This document shows positions 13,262-16,314 of a stretch of 16,314 nt of DNA, piece by piece. The stretch covers positions 3,277 to 19,590 of the forward strand of contig JAGDXN010000015.1 in assembly GCA_023256455.1 (NCBI GenBank), given 5' to 3'. This DNA is from Cuniculiplasma sp. Lineage in GTDB: Archaea; Thermoplasmatota; Thermoplasmata; Thermoplasmatales; Thermoplasmataceae. The position numbers were made by a program, and so were the translations under genes. The notes under the pieces were generated by a model. The model saw nothing but the letters and a program-made list of their open reading frames with translations. It was not told where the DNA came from and ran no database searches. Positions within the stretch are counted from its first letter, which is position 1. Each line of letters begins with the position of its first letter.

Positions 13262-14128
13262 TGTTGTTACGATAACCTGATCTCCGTCAAAAAGAATGGT
13301 ATGTTCTGCCTGAGATATCATGGCACCCTTATGCTCTTTCAATACGGAGAAATGGGATATCTGCTTCATGAACATATTTTTTCTAAGATATTCTTTATAT
13401 TCGGGCATAACCTTTGCAAGCCACCTTTCCGCGAAGGGAAGGGTGCTAAAATTCTCTATGACAGGGTCATCCTTTTTCGGCTTTGTTCCGCTGAATATGT
13501 ATATGTTGCCTCCAGGCCCATTGTGGATCATCCCTATTCCCGTGGATGCAAAGGGCTCAATGGCAATCAGCTGTCCAGGTTCAATTCTCCTTCCATTTCC
13601 GTCATCGTAGTTTGGTATGAATATGGTTGAATGGAGATCATACCTTTTTATCCCATGGCCTCCAAGGTTCCTTACAGGTTTGAATCCAAAGGATTCAATC
13701 TTCTCTCCAATGGCCTGACCTATTTTGTATATTTCTATATTTGGTCTTAAAACCTTAAGGGCTGCATTGAGTGCTTCCCTTGTGCAATCTATGAGATTGC
13801 TGTATTCGCCCTTTCCCCCAACCTCCACGGTTGCAGCATTATCTGAAATGTATCCGTCAACCTGGGCACCTATATCCACCTTAACAAGGTCACCCGTTTT
13901 GAACACCTTCTTATCATTGGGTGATGGTGTGTAATGAGCAGCTTCATTATTAATGGATAAATTTAATGGAAAGGACGGTTTTCCTCCGTTTTCCCTTATA
14001 TAATCTTCAGTTTTTTCCGCAACATCAAGGAAGAGTGCTCCAGGCTCAATCAAAGATTGTGCATATTCCAGGGCCATTTTTCCAAGTTTTCCTGCCTCAA
14101 GTATTTTGTTCTTCTCCCCGGCATCCAT
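13256..14128 (-). CDS. map: Methionine aminopeptidase, type 2
   Basis: Removes the initiator Met from new proteins; a cytoplasmic dinuclear metal enzyme. It has 290 residues, as in archaeal type 2 enzymes. All ligands are present: D85 (VDIGAQ), D96 (ISDNAA), H158 (GGHGIKRY), E191 (AIEPFA) and E275 (ISQAEHT), plus substrate His H65 (AAHYTPSP). The inserted helical subdomain between the fourth and fifth ligands (about 200-265) marks type 2. Start ATG 14128 is preceded by TTATAAAT (minus strand, 14151-14158) about 26 nt upstream, so the message is probably leaderless. It sits downstream of the regulator gene on the same strand with 72 nt between, and probably has its own promoter. Its last 6 nt overlap the thymidylate kinase end. 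Confidence 0.95.
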   Translation of the reverse strand: MDAGEKNKILEAGKLGKMALEYAQSLIEPGALFLDVAEKTEDYIRENGGKPSFPLNLSINNEAAHYTPSPNDKKVFKTGDLVKVDIGAQVDGYISDNAATVEVGGKGEYSNLIDCTREALNAALKVLRPNIEIYKIGQAIGEKIESFGFKPVRNLGGHGIKRYDLHSTIFIPNYDDGNGRRIEPGQLIAIEPFASTGIGMIHNGPGGNIYIFSGTKPKKDDPVIENFSTLPFAERWLAKVMPEYKEYLRKNMFMKQISHFSVLKEHKGAMISQAEHTILFDGDQVIVTTS

Positions 14129-14150
14129 AGGGAGATATGGCAGGATTTGA

Positions 14151-14158
14151 TTTATAAT
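14151..14158 (-). promoter_or_regulatory. Putative TATA box for methionine aminopeptidase
   Basis: TTATAAAT on the minus strand, about 26 nt before ATG 14128, within the 72-nt gap to the upstream regulator gene. Confidence 0.45.
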
Positions 14159-14200
14159 ATTCCATCAAATTGAGATAAAAATAAATCAATATAAATGAAA

Positions 14201-14884
14201 CTATCTTTCTTTCAAAATGAATGTGCATCCTCTGGAATCGTCAAACACAGTTTTTATAATAGAAACATCCATGTTGAGAAGATCCTCGAAAAATTTCCTC
14301 TCATATTCACAGGCAGATCTGTATTTTTCTGCAATTTTTATGAGGGGGCAGTTGTATTCCTTCAGTTCATACTTTCCCTCAATGAGATGGTCGCTCTCCG
14401 CTATATAGCCTTCCCTGTTTCTTATCTCTTCCAGTTTGCTGATCATCTTTCCCGTTTCCATATCCTTAAAAATATCTTCGTATCTTTTCAGCATCTTTTC
14501 ATTTCTTGCCTCAAGCACCTTATTAATAAGGTCACAGCCAAAGTTCTCCTCAATATAGGACAGGGCTTCCTGAGCAATCTGCTGGTATATATTTTGAAAT
14601 TCCCCTGAGGCACTGTCCGTAAGTGAAATTCTGCACACTGGCCTCCCTCTTCCAGTGGTCACATAGGAACGTTCCACATAGCCCTGCCTTTCAAGGGAAT
14701 AAATATGTTTCAACACAGCAGTTTTTGATATTTTCATTTCCTTAGCCAGATCTGAAAGGGAGGGTGTTCCCAGTTTTTTAATGGTTTCCAGAACCCTGAA
14801 ATTTGATCTCCCTGACCTGCCTGTTTCTACCACAAAACTCCATATTATAAACTTTATTAATCCTTTTGATTCCCGGCATGGCAT
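14201..14884 (-). CDS. SufR-like winged-helix regulator with C-terminal cysteine motif
   Basis: 227 residues. A winged helix-turn-helix (about 31-88: LSDLAKEMKISKTAVLKHIYSLERQGYVER, wing GRGRPVCRISLTD) is followed by a helical region (95-170). The C-terminal segment has NCPLIKIAEKYRSACEYERKFFEDLL and ends GCTFIL: C179, C192 and C220, spaced x12 and x27. Both the C-P-x5-A-x6-C-x2-E context and the G-x-C-x-F end match the COG2345/SufR family, whose cyanobacterial member binds a 4Fe-4S cluster through such cysteines and represses genes when loaded. Fe-S binding here is inference. It is divergent from the Rieske-ETF operon across 28 nt, the likeliest target together with itself. Start: ATG 14884 with a TATA-like box; GTG 14833 with GGAG 4 nt upstream is a real alternative giving 210 residues. 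Confidence 0.82.
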   Translation of the reverse strand: MPCRESKGLIKFIIWSFVVETGRSGRSNFRVLETIKKLGTPSLSDLAKEMKISKTAVLKHIYSLERQGYVERSYVTTGRGRPVCRISLTDSASGEFQNIYQQIAQEALSYIEENFGCDLINKVLEARNEKMLKRYEDIFKDMETGKMISKLEEIRNREGYIAESDHLIEGKYELKEYNCPLIKIAEKYRSACEYERKFFEDLLNMDVSIIKTVFDDSRGCTFILKER

Positions 14885-14885
14885 A

Positions 14886-14893
14886 TTTTAAAT
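14886..14893 (+). promoter_or_regulatory. Putative TATA box for the Rieske-ETF operon
   Basis: TTTTAAAT is centred about 24 nt before ATG 14913 and lies next to the regulator's start codon on the other strand. If translation begins at ATG 14931 instead, the box would be CTAAATAT at 14904-14911. Confidence 0.4.
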
Positions 14894-14902
14894 TTCAATA
14901 AT

Positions 14903-14912
14903 TCTAAATATT
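14903..14912 (-). promoter_or_regulatory. Putative TATA box for the SufR-like regulator
   Basis: AATATTTAGA on the minus strand, centred about 24 nt before ATG 14884. It directly abuts the start codon of the divergent Rieske gene. Confidence 0.35.
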
Positions 14913-15248
14913 ATGGAAATATGGAACATTATGACATGGTACAAAGTTGGTAAGGAGAGCAGCATGAAAGACGGAGACCTGGCAAAGGTAAAGGCCGGTG
15001 ACAGAGAGATTTTGATAATAAGAGATGGAGGGAACTTTTACGCCACATCCCATCTGTGCACCCACGAAGATTACGATCTTGCAGATGGTTTTGTGGACGA
15101 TCACCAGTTAATATGTCCGAACCATTTTGCATCCTTCAACCCAAAGGACGGAAGTGTTATAAGCCCTCCAGAGGGCGCCGGAGACATATCGCCGTTGAAA
15201 TCATACAAGGTAAAGGTGGAAAACGGGGACGTGATGGTTGATCTATGA
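14913..15248 (+). CDS. Rieske [2Fe-2S] ferredoxin-type protein
   Basis: 111 residues, a small soluble Rieske domain for one-electron transfer. The cluster ligands are complete: C49 and H51 (CTHEDY) and C68 and H71 (CPNHFASF), 16 residues between the boxes as in dioxygenase-type ferredoxins. The extra disulfide cysteines of respiratory bc1 Rieske proteins are absent, and no membrane anchor or signal is present, so it should be cytoplasmic. Its TGA overlaps the ATG of the fused ETF (ATGA), so the two are made together and probably exchange electrons; that is inference. Start: ATG 14913 has a TATA-like box 24 nt upstream. ATG 14931, giving MTWYKVG, would also be a typical start. Divergent from the SufR-like regulator. 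Confidence 0.88.
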   Translation: MEIWNIMTWYKVGKESSMKDGDLAKVKAGDREILIIRDGGNFYATSHLCTHEDYDLADGFVDDHQLICPNHFASFNPKDGSVISPPEGAGDISPLKSYKVKVENGDVMVDL

Positions 15249-16314
15249 AAATAATCGTTCTGGCAAAACAGGTTCCAGATGTTAACCAGATAAAATTCGA
15301 CCCTGCAACGGGAAGAATCATAAGGGATAATGTTCCACTGAACATGAACTCCTTTGACAGGAGGGCCGTTGAGGAAGGAATAAGAATAAAGGAAAAAATG
15401 GGCGCTGAGGTTGAGGTTGTATCCATGGGGCCACCCCAGGCAGGAGCAATTCTGGAGGAGGCCATAAGAATGGGTGCAGATCGGGCTTTCCTTATTTCCG
15501 ACAGGAAATTTGGAGGATCGGATACCTGGGCAACATCCTTTATACTTTCAAAATTTGTCTCTTCCAGAAAACCCGATCTTGTTCTGGCTGGAAGATATTC
15601 CCTTGATGGTGAAACATCCCAGGTTCCCCCTGAAACAGCAAAAATGCTGAACATGAGATTCTTTTCTGCAATTTCAAAGATAGATTTTGTTCAGGATCAT
15701 GTGGAGATGGAACAGGATTTTGAAGATGGGACCAGGCATATAAGTTCCAAACTTCCCATGGTCATATCCGTAAGCGAAAAGATCAACAGGGCAAGGAAAG
15801 CAGATGAAAATATGCAGAATGTTGAGGAAAGGATATCCACAATCGATTCAAAATCAATGAATCTTGATTTTGATGGAAGCAAGGGATCGCTCACAGTTGT
15901 AGAAGGTACACAGGAAGTAAGAAGAGACAGGAAGGGCGAAAAGGTTGACATGGAAAAAGCTCTGGAAATCCTTTATTCCCATCTGAATAACAGTAACAGC
16001 GGAATAAAGGCTGAGATCACTGAGGTGAGCAGGGATGGATCAAAGGGCACCCTTATGGGCATGGCTTTCCTGGATCCGGATGTATCAATGGAGATAAGCG
16101 CAAAACTCAATGATATGGGAAAGGAAAATGGATTCAATGTGGTAATGGCTGGAAACATACCTCCCGAAAAGCTCAGGGGAATGACCGCGAACAAATATTA
16201 TTATCTTGATGGTTCAGATATATTTTCACTGGAACAAAAAATAGTTGAACTTATGGACAGGATTAAACCAGAATTCATCCTGTTCCCCTCAAACTCCACA
16301 GGAAGGGATGTGGC
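15245..16314 (+). CDS. Electron transfer flavoprotein, fused beta and alpha subunits (5' part)
   Basis: Open frame from ATG 15245 to the window edge, 356 full codons without a stop. Residues 1 to about 245 are EtfB: MKIIVLAKQVPD, the conserved DP-x-TG-x-IIR-x-(N/G)VP start, VVSMGPPQA (58-66), MGADRAFLISDR, and AGRYSLDGETSQVPP (115-129), the AMP-binding region. After a linker the EtfA part begins about 268 (TLMGMAFLDPD) and reaches LFPSNSTGRDV (346-356), the first EtfA motif; the FAD-binding C-terminal half lies beyond the edge. ETF takes electrons from acyl-CoA dehydrogenases such as those at 330-2433 and passes them on, commonly to an ETF:quinone oxidoreductase. The fusion order beta-alpha occurs in Thermoplasmatales and other archaea. 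Its start overlaps the Rieske stop, with GTGAT at 15231-15235 as a weak Shine-Dalgarno. Confidence 0.93.
   Translation, partial: MKIIVLAKQVPDVNQIKFDPATGRIIRDNVPLNMNSFDRRAVEEGIRIKEKMGAEVEVVSMGPPQAGAILEEAIRMGADRAFLISDRKFGGSDTWATSFILSKFVSSRKPDLVLAGRYSLDGETSQVPPETAKMLNMRFFSAISKIDFVQDHVEMEQDFEDGTRHISSKLPMVISVSEKINRARKADENMQNVEERISTIDSKSMNLDFDGSKGSLTVVEGTQEVRRDRKGEKVDMEKALEILYSHLNNSNSGIKAEITEVSRDGSKGTLMGMAFLDPDVSMEISAKLNDMGKENGFNVVMAGNIPPEKLRGMTANKYYYLDGSDIFSLEQKIVELMDRIKPEFILFPSNSTGRDV

Noticed and set aside
14913..15248. Respiratory bc1-type Rieske subunit
   Set aside because: No N-terminal membrane anchor or export signal and no disulfide cysteines in the cluster loops; it fits a soluble ferredoxin-type Rieske protein.
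15157..15654. Minus-strand open frame of 165 codons
   Set aside because: It is antisense to the EtfB part of the fused ETF, which has convincing motifs along its whole length.
1..16314. Insertion sequence, prophage or defence island
   Set aside because: No transposase, integrase, terminal inverted repeat or defence-type gene was seen; the genes are ordinary metabolic and housekeeping types with even base composition apart from the 7461-8233 gap.

Overview
The window looks like chromosomal DNA of a thermoacidophilic heterotrophic archaeon of the Thermoplasmatales type (Thermoplasma, Ferroplasma, Cuniculiplasma and relatives). This is inferred from gene content and style. The genes are AT-rich and use AGG/AGA and ATA codons heavily. 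First genes of transcripts have a TATA-like box about 25 nt before the start codon (leaderless pattern), while genes inside operons carry Shine-Dalgarno sequences. The families also fit: an archaeal type-2 methionine aminopeptidase, a two-domain protein disulfide oxidoreductase, a 3-hydroxyacyl-CoA dehydrogenase/enoyl-CoA hydratase fusion with the dehydrogenase first, and a fused beta-alpha electron transfer flavoprotein. I cannot name the species.

Layout. 1-2433 (+): an operon with the 3' end of a thiolase and two translationally coupled acyl-CoA dehydrogenases, the second apparently lacking the catalytic glutamate. 2456-2920 (-): a four-helix membrane protein. 3037-3570 (+): PduO-type cobalamin adenosyltransferase, ending 1 nt from a convergent glyoxalase-II-like hydrolase (3572-4225). 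4416-5072 (+): protein disulfide oxidoreductase. 5146-7460 (+): an SCP2 lipid-carrier domain coupled to the hydroxyacyl-CoA dehydrogenase/hydratase fusion. 7461-8233: a 773-nt AT-rich stretch with no gene I recognise. 8234-10017 (-): ABC-2 permease and its ATPase. 10102-11394 (+): APC-family amino acid transporter, overlapping tail-to-tail with a Cys/Met-metabolism PLP enzyme (11369-12544, -). 12647-13261 (+): thymidylate kinase, overlapping tail-to-tail with methionine aminopeptidase (13256-14128, -). 14201-14884 (-): a SufR-like regulator with three cysteines. Divergent from it, 14913 to the window edge (+): a Rieske ferredoxin translationally coupled to the fused ETF, which runs off the right end.

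How the genes work together. Three blocks together encode most of a fatty-acid beta-oxidation cycle: acyl-CoA dehydrogenation, hydration plus NAD-linked oxidation, thiolysis, an acyl/lipid carrier, and the ETF that takes electrons from the dehydrogenases. The adenosyltransferase would supply adenosylcobalamin, for example for a methylmalonyl-CoA mutase handling odd-chain or branched products; that mutase is not in the window. The best leads are (1) the two-gene acyl-CoA dehydrogenase with one apparently non-catalytic partner, and (2) the module of Fe-S-type regulator, Rieske protein and fused ETF, in which an iron-sulfur or redox sensor may control electron output from beta-oxidation. No CRISPR array, insertion sequence, rRNA or tRNA was seen.
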